DNA from: Mycolicibacterium brumae
Lineage (GTDB): Bacteria > Actinomycetota > Actinomycetes > Mycobacteriales > Mycobacteriaceae
DNA: 64,000 bases
Reading direction: 5' to 3'
Assembly: GCF_025215495.1 (NCBI RefSeq)
Contig: NZ_CP104302.1
Span: 1,054,001-1,118,000, forward strand
The notes under the pieces were generated by a model. The model saw only the letters and a program-made list of their open reading frames with translations, was not told where the DNA came from and did no database searches. The translations under genes and the position numbers were made by a program. Position 1 is the stretch's first letter. The number at the start of each line of letters is the position of its first letter. Positions 29,413 to 38,945 of the stretch are shown one piece after another.

Positions 29413-30840
29413 TCAGGGTCCCAAATGCGGCGTCGGGAGGCCGAACTCGCGCTTGAGCACCGCCCGGGCGGCGTAGAAGCCGACCATGCCGTGCACCCCG
29501 CCGTTGGGCGGGGCGGCGGCCGAACACAGGTAAGCGCCCGGGATCGGGGTGGCCCACGGGTTCGCGCGCAAAGTCGGGCCCGCCAGCGCCCGCCACATGG
29601 AGTTGCCGCCGCCGGTGATGTCCCCGCCGACCAGATTCGCGTTGTGGGAGGCCATTTCGGCGGCCGGGACGCTGCGCACTCCGACCACGATGTCGCGGAA
29701 ACCCGGGGCGAACCGTTCCACCACCGCCGTCACCGCCTCGGCCTGGTCGACCGGGGAACCGTGCGGCACATGGGCGTACGTCCAGAACGGCCGTCGACCC
29801 TGGGAGTCGATGCGGCCCGGGTCCCCGACGTGCGGTGAGGCCGCGAGGACCATCGGTGAATCGGCGTGCCGGCCGGCGTTCACCGCAGCCTCGGCGGTGG
29901 CCATCTGATCCCGAGTTCCGCCCAGATGAAACGTCGCCGTCTCCGCGAGCCGCGGATCCGACCACGGAATATCCTCGGAGAGAACGAAATCCACCTTTGC
30001 GACGCCCGCGCCGTGGCGAAGTCGGCGCAGCCGCGCGGCATACCGGGCGGGCAGCCGGTCACCGTAGATGTCCAGCAGCGCGCGAGCCGGGGTGTCATAG
30101 ATGACGACACCTGTGGGCGGCAAGGTCGCCGGCTCATCCAGCACCAGCTCGCCGCCGTGGACGAAGAAGTCGGCCAGCATCGCGTCCGCGATCGCCTGGC
30201 TGCCACCGACCGGAACGGGCCAACCGACGGTGTGCGCCAACGTCGCCAACACGGTTCCCAACCCGGCCGCCGGAAGGGACGGCAGCGGCGAGACCGCGTG
30301 CGCGGCCACCCCGGCGAACAACGCGCGGGCGTCCTCACCACGCAGCAACCGCCAGCCCGGGCTGCCCTGCAGGCCCACCCGCAGCCCGAGCCGCGTCGCC
30401 GCCACCGGGTGCCCCGGCGGCGAGCGCTTGTCGCTCAGCATGGTTTCCACCACCGCATCGGAGTCACGGACCAGGGGAGCGAACATCGCCCGCCAGGAAC
30501 CCGGATCCGACAGCCCCGCGCAGGTGCGCTCGAAATCGAGATAGGCCAGCGCCGCCGGGCGCCCCGGCAGCGGATTGGCGTAGGAGACCGACGGCGAAAC
30601 CAACGCCACCCGCTCGGCCAGGCCGAACGAACGGAAGAACGGGGACGCCAGCGCCATCGGATGAATCGCCGAGCACACGTCGTGCGATACGCCCGCGAAC
30701 TCCGGGTCCGCCACAGTGCGGACCCCACCGCCGGCCGTCGTTTGCCCCTCGATGATTCGAACCCGCAGCCCCGCGCGGGCGCAGACAACAGCGGCGGCCA
30801 GACCATTCGGACCGCTGCCGACGACAGTGACATCGGTCAT
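29413..30840 (-). CDS. FAD-dependent phytoene desaturase-like oxidoreductase
   Basis: A 475-residue amine-oxidase/phytoene desaturase-type flavoprotein. The N-terminal Rossmann fingerprint is VVGSGPNGLAAAVVCARAGL, with the acidic residue in RIIEG. The C-terminal FAD motif lies near GGVHGMVGFYAARAVL, preceded by YLCSAAAPPNGGVHG. Relatives include CrtI/CrtN-like enzymes and many uncharacterised mycobacterial proteins. No other carotenoid gene is nearby, so the substrate is open. Start ATG at 30840 with GGGG about 8 nt upstream. It diverges from serA. Confidence 0.8.
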   Translation of the reverse strand: MTDVTVVGSGPNGLAAAVVCARAGLRVRIIEGQTTAGGGVRTVADPEFAGVSHDVCSAIHPMALASPFFRSFGLAERVALVSPSVSYANPLPGRPAALAYLDFERTCAGLSDPGSWRAMFAPLVRDSDAVVETMLSDKRSPPGHPVAATRLGLRVGLQGSPGWRLLRGEDARALFAGVAAHAVSPLPSLPAAGLGTVLATLAHTVGWPVPVGGSQAIADAMLADFFVHGGELVLDEPATLPPTGVVIYDTPARALLDIYGDRLPARYAARLRRLRHGAGVAKVDFVLSEDIPWSDPRLAETATFHLGGTRDQMATAEAAVNAGRHADSPMVLAASPHVGDPGRIDSQGRRPFWTYAHVPHGSPVDQAEAVTAVVERFAPGFRDIVVGVRSVPAAEMASHNANLVGGDITGGGNSMWRALAGPTLRANPWATPIPGAYLCSAAAPPNGGVHGMVGFYAARAVLKREFGLPTPHLGP

Positions 30841-30914
30841 AGGAGCCCCTTTCGCCAGGTAGGCGCTCCGTGACCGCTTTTTGAGCGACCAGCGGCGCCG
30901 TTTAGGCTGTCCGG

Positions 30915-32501
30915 GTGAGCTTTCCAGTCGTACTGATCGCCGACAAGCTGGCCCCTTCGACCGTGGACGCCCTGGGAGACCAGGTTGAGGTCCGCTGGGT
31001 GGACGGGCCGGACCGCCCCGCGCTGCTGGCCGCCGTGGCCGACGCCGACGCGCTGCTGGTGCGCTCGGCGACCACCGTCGACGCCGAAGTGCTGGCCGCC
31101 GCGCCGAAGCTGAAGATCGTCGCCCGCGCCGGCGTCGGCCTGGACAACGTCGACGTGCCGGCCGCCACCGCCCGCGGTGTGCTGGTGGTCAACGCGCCGA
31201 CGTCGAACATCCACAGCGCCGCTGAGCACGCCGTCGCGCTGCTGCTCTCGGCCGCCCGGCAGATCCCGGCCGCCGACGCCACCCTGCGCGAGCACACCTG
31301 GAAGCGCTCCAAGTTCTCCGGCGTCGAACTGTTCGGCAAGACCGTTGGCGTCGTCGGCCTGGGCCGCATCGGCCAGCTCGTCGCGCACCGGCTCGCCGCC
31401 TTCGACACCCACGTCGTCGCCTACGACCCGTACGTGCCGGCCGCCCGCGCCGCCCAGCTCGGCATCGAACTGCTGCCGCTCAACGAGGTCCTCGCCCGCG
31501 CCGACTTCATCACCGTGCACCTGCCCAAGACGCCGGAGACCGCCGGGCTGCTGAACAAGGAAGCCCTGGCCAAGACCAAGCCGGGCGTGGTGATCGTCAA
31601 CGCCGCCCGCGGCGGGCTGATCGACGAGCAGGCCCTAGCCGACGCCATCGTCAGCGGCCACGTCCGCGCCGCCGGCCTGGACGTGTTCGGCACCGAGCCC
31701 TGCACCGACAGCCCGCTCTTCGAACTGGAGCAGGTCGTGGTGACCCCGCACCTGGGCGCCTCCACCGCCGAGGCCCAGGACCGCGCCGGCACCGACGTCG
31801 CCGAGAGCGTGAAGCTGGCGCTGGCCGGCGAGTTCGTGCCGGACGCCGTCAACGTCGGCGGCGGCGTGGTCGGCGACGAGGTCGCCCCCTGGCTGGACCT
31901 GGTCAGCAAGCTCGGCGTGCTGGCCGGCCTGCTGTCCGCGGAGCCCCCGGTGTCGCTCGTGGTGCACATCTACGGCGAGCTGGCCGCCGAGGACGCCGAC
32001 ATCCTGGGCCTGGCCGCCCTGCGCGGACTGTTCTCCACTGTCGTCGACGAGCAGGTCACCTTCGTCAACGCCCCGGCGCTGGCCGAGGCCCGCGGCGTCA
32101 GCGCCACCTTGGAGAAGTCCCCGGAGAGCCGCAACCACCGCAGCGTCGTCGACGTCCGCGCGGTGGCCTCCGACGGCTCCACGGTGAACGTGTCGGGCAC
32201 CCTGAGCGGTCCGGCGCTGGTCCAGAAGATCATCCAGATCAACGGGCGCAACCTCGACCTGCGGGCCGAGGGTCACAACCTCATCGTCAACTACCTGGAC
32301 CGTCCAGGCGCGCTCGGCAAGATCGGCACCCTGCTGGGCGCCGCCGAGGTCAACATCGAAGCCGCCCAGCTGTCCCAGGACGCCGAGGGCGACGGGGCGA
32401 CCATCATGCTGCGGCTGGACCGCGACGTGCCCGAGGACGTCCGCGCCGCCATCGCCGACGAGGTCGGCGCCAGCATGCTCAAGGTGGTCGACTTCTCGTG
32501 A
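30915..32501 (+). CDS. serA: D-3-phosphoglycerate dehydrogenase
   Basis: A 528-residue type I PGDH, the first step of serine synthesis. It has a substrate domain and a nucleotide domain with [15 protein letters not shown]. The catalytic segment is [14 protein letters not shown] with the active-site His in [12 protein letters not shown]. An intervening ASB domain follows. A C-terminal ACT domain ([14 protein letters not shown]) mediates serine feedback. The GTG start at 30915 has TAGGCT 6 nt upstream (30903-30908), the leaderless pattern. The stop overlaps leuB by 4 nt. Confidence 0.97.
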   Translation: MSFPVVLIADKLAPSTVDALGDQVEVRWVDGPDRPALLAAVADADALLVRSATTVDAEVLAAAPKLKIVARAGVGLDNVDVPAATARGVLVVNAPTSNIHSAAEHAVALLLSAARQIPAADATLREHTWKRSKFSGVELFGKTVGVVGLGRIGQLVAHRLAAFDTHVVAYDPYVPAARAAQLGIELLPLNEVLARADFITVHLPKTPETAGLLNKEALAKTKPGVVIVNAARGGLIDEQALADAIVSGHVRAAGLDVFGTEPCTDSPLFELEQVVVTPHLGASTAEAQDRAGTDVAESVKLALAGEFVPDAVNVGGGVVGDEVAPWLDLVSKLGVLAGLLSAEPPVSLVVHIYGELAAEDADILGLAALRGLFSTVVDEQVTFVNAPALAEARGVSATLEKSPESRNHRSVVDVRAVASDGSTVNVSGTLSGPALVQKIIQINGRNLDLRAEGHNLIVNYLDRPGALGKIGTLLGAAEVNIEAAQLSQDAEGDGATIMLRLDRDVPEDVRAAIADEVGASMLKVVDFS

Positions 32502-33508
32502 AACTCGCCGTCATCGCCGGCGACGGCATCGGACCCGAGGTGATCGCCCAGGCCACCCGCGTGCTCGACGCGGTGCTGCCCGGAGTGGATCGCACCGACT
32601 ACGACCTGGGCGCGCGGCGCTACCACGCGACCGGGGAACTGCTCTCCGACCAGACGGTCGAGGAACTGCGCGGCTACGACGCCATCCTGCTGGGCGCCAT
32701 CGGTGACCCGTCGGTGCCGTCCGGCGTGCTGGAGCGCGGGCTGCTGCTGAAGCTGCGCTTCGCGCTGGATCACCACATCAACCTGCGGCCGTCCAAGCTG
32801 TTCGACGGGGCGACATCCCCGCTGTCGGGGGAGCCGGCGATCGACTTCGTGGTGGTCCGCGAGGGCACGGAGGGCCCATACACCGGGACCGGCGGTGCGA
32901 TCCGCGTCGGCACTGCCCATGAGGTGGCGACCGAGGTCAGCCTGAACACCGCGTTCGGCATCGAGCGGGTGGTCCGCGACGCGTTCGCCCGCGCGCAGAA
33001 CCGCCGCAAGCACCTCACCCTGGTGCATAAGACCAACGTGCTGGTGTACGCCGGCTCGCTGTGGTCTCGGATCGTCGCCGAGGTGGGCGCGGAGTACCCC
33101 GACGTCGAGGTCGCCTACCAGCACATCGACGCCGCCACCATTCACATGGTCACCGACCCGGGCCGGTTCGACGTGATCGTCACCGACAACCTGTTCGGCG
33201 ACATCATCACCGACCTGGCCGCCGCTGTGGCCGGCGGGATCGGGCTGGCTGCCAGCGGCAATATCGACGGCACCCGCACCAACCCGTCGATGTTCGAGCC
33301 GGTGCACGGCAGCGCGCCGGACATCGCCGGGCAGGGGATCGCCGATCCGACCGCCGCGGTGATGAGCGTGGCGCTGCTGCTTTCGCATTTGGGCGAGGAC
33401 GAGGCCGCCGCACGGGTGGACGCCGCCGTCGCCGAGCACCTGGCCACCCGCGGGGACACGAAGATGTCCACCGCTGAGGTCGGCGACCGCGTCCTGTCGC
33501 TGCTCTAG
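32498..33508 (+). CDS. leuB: 3-isopropylmalate dehydrogenase
   Basis: A 336-residue NAD-dependent decarboxylating dehydrogenase of leucine synthesis. Visible motifs are GDGIGPEV at the N-terminus, [12 protein letters not shown] for substrate binding, [15 protein letters not shown] for Mg and substrate, and [18 protein letters not shown] near the cofactor site. The actinobacterial form is slightly shorter than the enteric one. The GTG start overlaps the serA stop (GTGA), so serA-leuB are coupled. A strong hairpin follows at 33517-33558. Confidence 0.97.
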   Translation: MKLAVIAGDGIGPEVIAQATRVLDAVLPGVDRTDYDLGARRYHATGELLSDQTVEELRGYDAILLGAIGDPSVPSGVLERGLLLKLRFALDHHINLRPSKLFDGATSPLSGEPAIDFVVVREGTEGPYTGTGGAIRVGTAHEVATEVSLNTAFGIERVVRDAFARAQNRRKHLTLVHKTNVLVYAGSLWSRIVAEVGAEYPDVEVAYQHIDAATIHMVTDPGRFDVIVTDNLFGDIITDLAAAVAGGIGLAASGNIDGTRTNPSMFEPVHGSAPDIAGQGIADPTAAVMSVALLLSHLGEDEAAARVDAAVAEHLATRGDTKMSTAEVGDRVLSLL

Positions 33509-33516
33509 CCGTACGC

Positions 33517-33558
33517 AACCGAGCGCTCGCCGGCATCGTCTGGCGCGAGCGCTCGGTT
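33517..33558 (+). terminator. Long hairpin after leuB
   Basis: AACCGAGCGCTCG (33517-33529) pairs perfectly with CGAGCGCTCGGTT (33546-33558) around a 16-nt loop. No T tract follows, so it may act as a bidirectional or Rho-assisted terminator between leuB and the convergent tetR. Confidence 0.6.
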
Positions 33559-33660
33559 GAGTACGCAGGGTCGTGTGCCAAACCGAGCGGTCGCGGAGCT
33601 GGACGTGCGCCAGCGCTCGGCTGTGTACGTCGGGTCGTGTACGTAACCGAGCGGTCGCGG
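33517..33660. repeat. Degenerate 64-bp tandem repeat
   Basis: AACCGAGCG begins units at 33517, 33581 and 33645, exactly 64 bp apart. AACCGAGCGGTCGCGG is identical in units two and three. GGGTCGTGT recurs at 33568 and 33632, again 64 bp apart. Each unit contains CCGAGCG facing a downstream CGCTCGG, so each can fold. Confidence 0.7.
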
Positions 33661-33665
33661 GGGGA

Positions 33666-34280
33666 TCAGGACGCTCGGCGGGCGGTCACCATGGTGACCA
33701 GGAAGTCCTCGAGGTGCTCCCGGCTGATGTCCAGCTCGCCGCGCAGCCAGCCGGTGACCAGGTCGAAGCCGCCGGCGACCAGCGTCCAGGCGGCCAGATC
33801 CATATCGGGTTCCTGCTCGTCCGGGATGGCCAGCAGCGCCCGGCCCTGATCGGCCATGATCTTCGCCAGCGACCGGATGACCTCGCGAGACCGGGTCCGC
33901 AGCCCCTCGGTGGCCTGTGACTCCACCAACAGCCGTCCGCGGCGCGGGTCGGCGGTGAGGTACTCCAGTCCGGTGCCGATGGCCGCCCGCGCTCGCAGCT
34001 CGGGGTCGGCCGGCGCCTCGGCGATCGCCAGCACCATGGCCGTCGAGGACTCGACGGTCTGCTGGTCGAACGCCGCCACCAGCAGTTCGTCGACGCTGGC
34101 GAAGCTCTCGTAGAAGTAGCGGTCATTGAGCCGGGCGGTGGCGCATACCCCGCGCACGGTCAGCCCGGCCACCCCGGACTCGGCGACGATGTCCAGGCAC
34201 GCGTCGATCAGCGCCGATCGGCGGCGCGCGGCGCGCTCCCCGGCGGTGGCTCCGCCGTAGGTGCGTTCCGGATTCGACAT
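33666..34280 (-). CDS. TetR-family transcriptional regulator
   Basis: A 204-residue regulator. The N-terminal HTH reads LIDACLDIVAESGVAGLTVR then LNDRYFYESFASVDELLVAAF, a clear TetR DNA-binding domain. The C-terminal half is an all-helical ligand domain. Start ATG at 34280. It diverges from the MpaB-like oxygenase gene, and a 26-bp dyad between them is the likely operator for both. Confidence 0.9.
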   Translation of the reverse strand: MSNPERTYGGATAGERAARRRSALIDACLDIVAESGVAGLTVRGVCATARLNDRYFYESFASVDELLVAAFDQQTVESSTAMVLAIAEAPADPELRARAAIGTGLEYLTADPRRGRLLVESQATEGLRTRSREVIRSLAKIMADQGRALLAIPDEQEPDMDLAAWTLVAGGFDLVTGWLRGELDISREHLEDFLVTMVTARRAS

Positions 34281-34312
34281 GCCTAGATTGTCGCATCCTT
34301 GACCGCAGGCGA

Positions 34313-34338
34313 TATCTGGTTGACACTGTCACCAGATA
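34313..34338. promoter_or_regulatory. Operator dyad in the tetR-mpaB intergenic region
   Basis: TATCTGGT (34313-34320) and ACCAGATA (34331-34338) form perfect 8-bp arms around TGACACTGTC, which itself holds TGACA/TGTCA. A TTGACA at 34320-34325 lies inside, so a bound repressor would cover a -35-like box. It is about 30 bp from each start codon. Confidence 0.75.
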
Positions 34339-34367
34339 CCGCCTGCAGTGATTGGAGGACGACGTCA

Positions 34368-35576
34368 ATGGAGTCGAGCCAGGGCAAGCTGCCGAATCCG
34401 CAAGCGCTGAGGGAGTTCCCCTTCAAATACTTCGTCCCGCTGCTGGCCAGTGGCGACGTGCGGGCGACCGCGGCTCAGCGCAGCGATTTCCGCAAGTTCG
34501 CCGACATGGGCGATCCGCTGGCCGACGACGTGGTCGCGATGATCGCGAGGATGCCACCGCGGGTGGGGCGGGCGATGTTCGAGACGGCCGTCGACCGCGG
34601 TCTGGACGCTGTCGAGGATCCACCCGAGGAACTGGTGGCGTTCTTCAACCAGGTTGAGAATCAGCCGTACTGGCTGGACTACGACAAACTGGCGCTGGCC
34701 GCCCGCGTCAGCATGCGCACCGGCCTGGTCGGCATCGGCCTCGCGCTGCCCGGACTGGCGTTGACCGGCGGCTACCTGGCGTCGCGGGCGGACAAGCCGC
34801 TGGTCGGCACTGGCGACCTCTACGCGATGGCCCCGCGTCGGCTCAACGAGACGGCGACCTGGTACATCGACGTCACCTCACCCGGTGGCCTGGATCGGTT
34901 CGCCGACGGGTTCACCGGGGCGCTGCGAGTGCGGCTGATGCACGCACAGGTGCGCGCGGCGATGAACCGTCGCCCGGATTGGGATCACCAGAACTGGGAC
35001 ACTCCGATCAACCAGGCGCAGCTGGCTGGGACGCTGCTGCTGTTCTCCCTGGCGAACCTGGTGGGCTGTCAGGCGATGGGCATGCGGTTCAACGACCGAG
35101 AGCGTGACGCGGTGTTCCACTTCTGGCGCTATGTCGGCCTGCTGATGGGTGTGCACCCGGAGTTGGTGCCGACCTCGGAGGCCGACACCTGGAAGTTGAT
35201 GTGGCTGGAGGCCGAGACCGAGTTCGTGCCCGACGAGGACTCATTGAAACTTGCGCAGGCGCTGCACAATCGCCGCGACGACGACGCGCTCACCCAGATG
35301 GCGCGGTCCTACCTGTCGGCCTACAGCCGGTTGATGCTGGGCCGCACCAACGCCGACCGGCTCGGGCTGGCCGACAACAAGGCGCTGCAGGCGGCCGTGC
35401 TGGCGACGGCGGCGGCCAATCGGGTGCTCGACTACCACCGGCTGGTGCCGGGAATGACCTGGCTGGCCGAGGAGATGGGGCAGCGCGCGCGGCGTGGGTT
35501 CGTCACCAAGGGGCTGGCGATGACCGGCGGGGATCGGTCCTACCGTCGTCATGACCGGCTGGCGGCAGTCAGCTAA
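34368..35576 (+). CDS. MpaB-like/DUF2236 oxygenase family protein
   Basis: A 402-residue protein of the oxygenase MpaB/latex-clearing-protein superfamily. It is mostly helical, with the family-like segments TATWYIDVTSPGGLDRF, VRLMHAQVRAAMNRR (conserved His after R-L-M) and FHFWRYVGLLMGV. Relatives bind haem b through a conserved His. The exact substrate is unknown. The ATG at 34368 has TTGGAGGA 9 nt upstream. The shared dyad suggests control by the divergent TetR protein. Confidence 0.75.
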   Translation: MESSQGKLPNPQALREFPFKYFVPLLASGDVRATAAQRSDFRKFADMGDPLADDVVAMIARMPPRVGRAMFETAVDRGLDAVEDPPEELVAFFNQVENQPYWLDYDKLALAARVSMRTGLVGIGLALPGLALTGGYLASRADKPLVGTGDLYAMAPRRLNETATWYIDVTSPGGLDRFADGFTGALRVRLMHAQVRAAMNRRPDWDHQNWDTPINQAQLAGTLLLFSLANLVGCQAMGMRFNDRERDAVFHFWRYVGLLMGVHPELVPTSEADTWKLMWLEAETEFVPDEDSLKLAQALHNRRDDDALTQMARSYLSAYSRLMLGRTNADRLGLADNKALQAAVLATAAANRVLDYHRLVPGMTWLAEEMGQRARRGFVTKGLAMTGGDRSYRRHDRLAAVS

Positions 35577-35578
35577 AC

Positions 35579-35615
35579 GTCTCATTATATGAGACTCAAG
35601 TTCAACAATTTGAGA
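35579..35615. promoter_or_regulatory. Dyads upstream of the MFS gene
   Basis: GTCTCAT-TAT-ATGAGAC (35579-35595) is a perfect 7-bp dyad starting 2 nt after the mpaB-like stop. CTCAA (35595-35599) faces TTGAG (35610-35614) just after it. The stretch is strikingly AT-rich for this chromosome and lies about 30 bp before the MFS start, as expected for an operator and promoter. Confidence 0.6.
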
Positions 35616-35636
35616 TGATCGTGGCACCATGGCGGG

Positions 35637-36839
35637 GTGGACATGGACACGATCAGCACCGCCCGGCGCTGGACGATTCTGGGCATCGCGCTCGGCGCGA
35701 CGCTGTTCGCCAACGTCTTCATCAACGGCATCGCGTTCCTGATCCCCACCCTGCACCGCGACGCCGGACTGGATCTGGCGCAGGCCGGATTGATCTCGGC
35801 CATGCCAAGTTTCGGCATGGTGCGGACCCTGGTGGCGTGGGGATACGCCGTCGACCGTATCGGTGAGCGGACGGTCTTGGCGCTGGGCGCCGCGCTGACC
35901 GCGCTGGCCGCGTTCGGCGCCGCGTTGGCGGATTCGCTGGTGCTGGTGGCTGTGCTGCTGTTCGTCGGCGGGATGGCGGCGGCGAGCAGCAACGCCGCCA
36001 GCGCGCGGATGGTGGTGGGTTGGTTCCCGCCGCGCCAGCGCGGCCTCGCGATGGGCATCCGGCAGACCGCGCAGCCCCTCGGTGTCGGCCTTGGCGCGTT
36101 GGTGATCCCGCAACTGGCTGCCGCACAGGGGGTTTCGGTTGCGCTGCTGTTCCCGGCAGCGGTATGCGCGGTGGCGGCGGTGGCATCGTGGTTCGGGCTC
36201 ATCGACCCCCCGCGGCCAGAGCGCGCCGACGCGGACCCGGCGGAGTTGGCCAATCCGTACCGCGGGTCGAACACACTGTGGCGCATCCACGCGGTGTCGG
36301 TGCTGCTGGTGGTGCCGCAGGTCCTGGTGTGGACGTTCACCCTGGTGTGGCTGATGACGTCGCGCGGATGGTCGGCCGGCGCGGCGGGCGCCTTGGTGAC
36401 CGTCGCGCAATTGCTCGGCGCGGCAGGCCGAATCGCGGCCGGACGGTGGTCGGACCGGGTGGGTTCGCGGCTGCGTCCGATCCGGACCATTGCGGCGCTG
36501 GCCGGGGTCACCATGGGCCTGCTCGCGGTGACGGAGTTCTTCGATTCGCCGCTGTCGGTCGTGCTGATGCTGATCGCCTCGATGGTGACGGTGTCCGACA
36601 ACGGACTGGCGTTCACCGCCATCGCCGAGATCGCCGGGCCGTTCTGGAGCGGGCGGGCGCTCGGCGTGCAGAACACGAATCAGCTGTTCGCCGCGGGCGT
36701 GGTCCCGCCGGCGTTCGGCGCGCTGATCGGGGTGTCCGGTTACGCGGCCGCCTTCGCGGTGTGCGCGGTCTTCCCGTTGTTGGCGCTGCCGCTGATTCCG
36801 GTGCGGGACGACCCGTTGAAGGCCGGCGGCAACGTGTAG
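35637..36839 (+). CDS. MFS transporter
   Basis: A 400-residue MFS protein with 12 helices. Loop 2 reads VAWGYAVDRIGERTVL and the mid-protein repeat reads IAAGRWSDRVGSRLRP. It matches Rv2994 by position (next to leuB in M. tuberculosis). The start could be GTG 35637 or ATG 35643. The dyads just upstream suggest ligand-responsive control. The substrate is unknown. Confidence 0.85.
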   Translation: MDMDTISTARRWTILGIALGATLFANVFINGIAFLIPTLHRDAGLDLAQAGLISAMPSFGMVRTLVAWGYAVDRIGERTVLALGAALTALAAFGAALADSLVLVAVLLFVGGMAAASSNAASARMVVGWFPPRQRGLAMGIRQTAQPLGVGLGALVIPQLAAAQGVSVALLFPAAVCAVAAVASWFGLIDPPRPERADADPAELANPYRGSNTLWRIHAVSVLLVVPQVLVWTFTLVWLMTSRGWSAGAAGALVTVAQLLGAAGRIAAGRWSDRVGSRLRPIRTIAALAGVTMGLLAVTEFFDSPLSVVLMLIASMVTVSDNGLAFTAIAEIAGPFWSGRALGVQNTNQLFAAGVVPPAFGALIGVSGYAAAFAVCAVFPLLALPLIPVRDDPLKAGGNV

Positions 36840-36871
36840 CACCGTGTGGCACGGCGGAGTACGATGCCCCC

Positions 36872-37141
36872 ATGGGGCAACCCGCTGAGATCAGTCAGCG
36901 CGATCTGAGAATGCGGTCGCGCGAGATCATGGACGCGGTCGAACGGGGTGACTCCTTCGTCGTGACCCGGGATGGCAGGGGGATCGGGCAGTTGATTCCC
37001 CTGCGACAGCGGCGGACCTTCATTCCGCGTGATGAGGTCCAGGCGCTGTTGGGGAGTCTTCCGGCCATCGATGCGCAGCGATTCCGCGCTGACCTTGACG
37101 CGGTGGTAGATCCGTACGCGGACGACCCCTATGGGCGATGA
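36872..37141 (+). CDS. Type II antitoxin, Phd/YefM (VapB-like)
   Basis: An 89-residue protein. The N-terminal part SQRDLRMRSREIMDAVERGDSFVVTRDGRGIGQLIPL is the Phd/YefM DNA-binding fold, and the C-terminal acidic tail would bind the toxin. The ATG at 36872 has TACGAT 6 nt upstream (36860-36865), suggesting a leaderless start. It overlaps the PIN toxin gene by 11 nt. Confidence 0.85.
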   Translation: MGQPAEISQRDLRMRSREIMDAVERGDSFVVTRDGRGIGQLIPLRQRRTFIPRDEVQALLGSLPAIDAQRFRADLDAVVDPYADDPYGR

Positions 37142-37553
37142 TCCCCACGTCGCTGGCGCCGGACTTGTGGATACCAATATCGTCATCCAGTACAGCCGCC
37201 TGAGCCAGAAGTTGCTCCCGGCGACGATCGCGGTGAGCACCGTGACGTTGGCTGAGCTCGCCGCCGGGGTGCACGCCGTCAGCGATGCCGTGGAACGGGC
37301 GATGCGCGTCGAGTTGCTCCAGCGGGTGGAGAGCTCATTCGAACCGATCCCGTTCGACGTTGACGCCGCTCGCGCCTACGGGCTGGTGGCCGCTGCGGTT
37401 CGGGAGGTCGGTCGTTCGCCATGGGCTCGGGTTGCCGACCAGATGATCGCAGCGGTGGCCATTGCGGCTCGGCTGCCGCTGTACACCACAAACCCCAAGG
37501 ACTTCGAGGGTCTCGACCGCATTCTGGAAGTTGTCCCCGTCGCCCGCCCGTGA
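37131..37553 (+). CDS. PIN-domain toxin (VapC-like ribonuclease)
   Basis: A 140-residue PIN protein. The acidic metal site includes Asp14 in LVDTNIVIQ, Glu in STVTLAELAAGV, and Asp in RVADQMIAAVAIAARLPLYTTNPKDF. It should be an Mg-dependent RNase neutralised by the upstream antitoxin. The start overlaps the antitoxin by 11 nt. The pair sits between an MFS gene and a secreted-protein gene, in a part that differs from the conserved core order. Confidence 0.85.
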   Translation: MGDDPHVAGAGLVDTNIVIQYSRLSQKLLPATIAVSTVTLAELAAGVHAVSDAVERAMRVELLQRVESSFEPIPFDVDAARAYGLVAAAVREVGRSPWARVADQMIAAVAIAARLPLYTTNPKDFEGLDRILEVVPVARP

Positions 37554-37567
37554 TTTGCGGACCGCGC

Positions 37568-38035
37568 TCAGGGGGTGACGAAGCTCCCGGTGCCCATCGT
37601 GGCGGGAAGCCCGGCGTTCGGATAGGCCTGCGACCCGATGATCGTGGTGGTGAAGTGCGTGAACCCGCTCTCGGTGCGCACCACCGCGGTGACCGGGGCG
37701 GGGTCGACGGCGTGGCCGCACGGATTGAGGAACGCGGCGCCGTGGGTCTGCCCCGGATTCGCGTAGTCGACCCGCACCAGCGCGTTGCCCGCGGTGGTCG
37801 CGCAGATCTCCGGGGTGACCGGGACCGAGAGCTCCACCTCGCCGGGGGTGTCGGTGCTCATCACCCGCAGCGCCGCCGTCCACGGTCCCGGCACCGCCAG
37901 GCCGCTGACGGCCGTTCCGGTGGCCGGAACCTGGTGCACCGGAATGTCTTCGGCCGCTGCGGCGGTCCCCGCGCCGGTGAGGGCGAGCGCCGCGGCGCCG
38001 GTGAGGGCGCAGGCGGCGCGAGAAGTGATGCCCAT
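37568..38035 (-). CDS. Secreted protein of unknown function
   Basis: A 155-residue protein with a Sec signal peptide (ALTGAAALALTGAGTAAAA, cleavage near residue 28) and two Cys that could form a disulfide. The mature part is Pro/Thr-rich and probably beta. The ATG at 38035 is preferred because GAGGAGG lies about 7 nt upstream and the signal peptide starts there. No family was recognised. Many mycobacteria carry similar small exported proteins. Confidence 0.7.
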   Translation of the reverse strand: MGITSRAACALTGAAALALTGAGTAAAAEDIPVHQVPATGTAVSGLAVPGPWTAALRVMSTDTPGEVELSVPVTPEICATTAGNALVRVDYANPGQTHGAAFLNPCGHAVDPAPVTAVVRTESGFTHFTTTIIGSQAYPNAGLPATMGTGSFVTP

Positions 38036-38132
38036 CAGAACGCCTCCTCGTTGTGCCAGGTGCCGATGGGCCCGAACGCTACCCGCCGAACCCGTCACCA
38101 ACCTTGGCGAAACCCCTCACTAAGCTTGGAGA

Positions 38133-38945
38133 ATGCGCCTTGGACGTGTCGCCACCCCCGCCGGGGTGGCCTTTGTGGTGATCGAGGGCGACGGCGACGA
38201 CGCCGTGGCCAAGGAGATCGCCGAGCAGTACCTCTCCCGCAATCCCACCTTCACCGGCCGGACCTGGCCGATGGCCGATGTTCGGCTGCTGGCCCCGATC
38301 CTGGCCAGCAAGGTGATCTGCATGGGCAAGAACTACGCCGCGCACGCCCGCGAGATGGGCGGCGAACCGCCGCAGGACCCGGTGATCTTCCTCAAGCCCA
38401 ACACCGCGATCATCGGCCCGGGCATCCCGATTCAGTTGCCGCACAACGCGAATCCGGTGCATCATGAGGGCGAGCTGGCCGTCGTCATCGAACGTCCCTG
38501 CAAGGACGTCCCGGCCGACAAGGCCGCGCAGTTCATCCTCGGCTACACCATCGCCAACGACGTCTCCGCCCGCGACCAGCAGGCTGCCGACGGCCAGTGG
38601 ATGCGGGCCAAGGGGCATGACACCTTCTGCCCGGTCGGGCCCTGGATCGAGACCGCGCTGGACCCGTCGGACTGTGACATCCGCACCGAGGTCAACGGCC
38701 AACTGCGCCAGGACTCCAACACCGCGTTCCTGCTGCACGACGTCGGCGCCATCATCGAATGGGTGTCGGCGGTGATGACGCTGCTGCCCGGCGACATCAT
38801 CTTGACCGGAACCCCCGAGGGGGTCGGACCGATCGAGGACGGCGACACCGTCAGCATCACCATCGAAGGCATCGGGACCCTGACCAACCCCGTCGTCCGC
38901 AAAGCCAATCCCGCCGAAGCCCATCCCGTCAAAGGAAAACCGTGA
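38133..38945 (+). CDS. Fumarylacetoacetate hydrolase family protein
   Basis: A 270-residue FAH-superfamily hydrolase. The metal site motifs are [27 protein letters not shown] and [28 protein letters not shown] is the substrate loop. Possible activities are 2-hydroxyhepta-2,4-diene-1,7-dioate isomerase or acylpyruvase; the sequence does not decide. It matches Rv2993c by position. Start ATG at 38133 with TAAGCT 6 nt upstream. The stop overlaps gltX by 4 nt. Confidence 0.9.
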   Translation: MRLGRVATPAGVAFVVIEGDGDDAVAKEIAEQYLSRNPTFTGRTWPMADVRLLAPILASKVICMGKNYAAHAREMGGEPPQDPVIFLKPNTAIIGPGIPIQLPHNANPVHHEGELAVVIERPCKDVPADKAAQFILGYTIANDVSARDQQAADGQWMRAKGHDTFCPVGPWIETALDPSDCDIRTEVNGQLRQDSNTAFLLHDVGAIIEWVSAVMTLLPGDIILTGTPEGVGPIEDGDTVSITIEGIGTLTNPVVRKANPAEAHPVKGKP

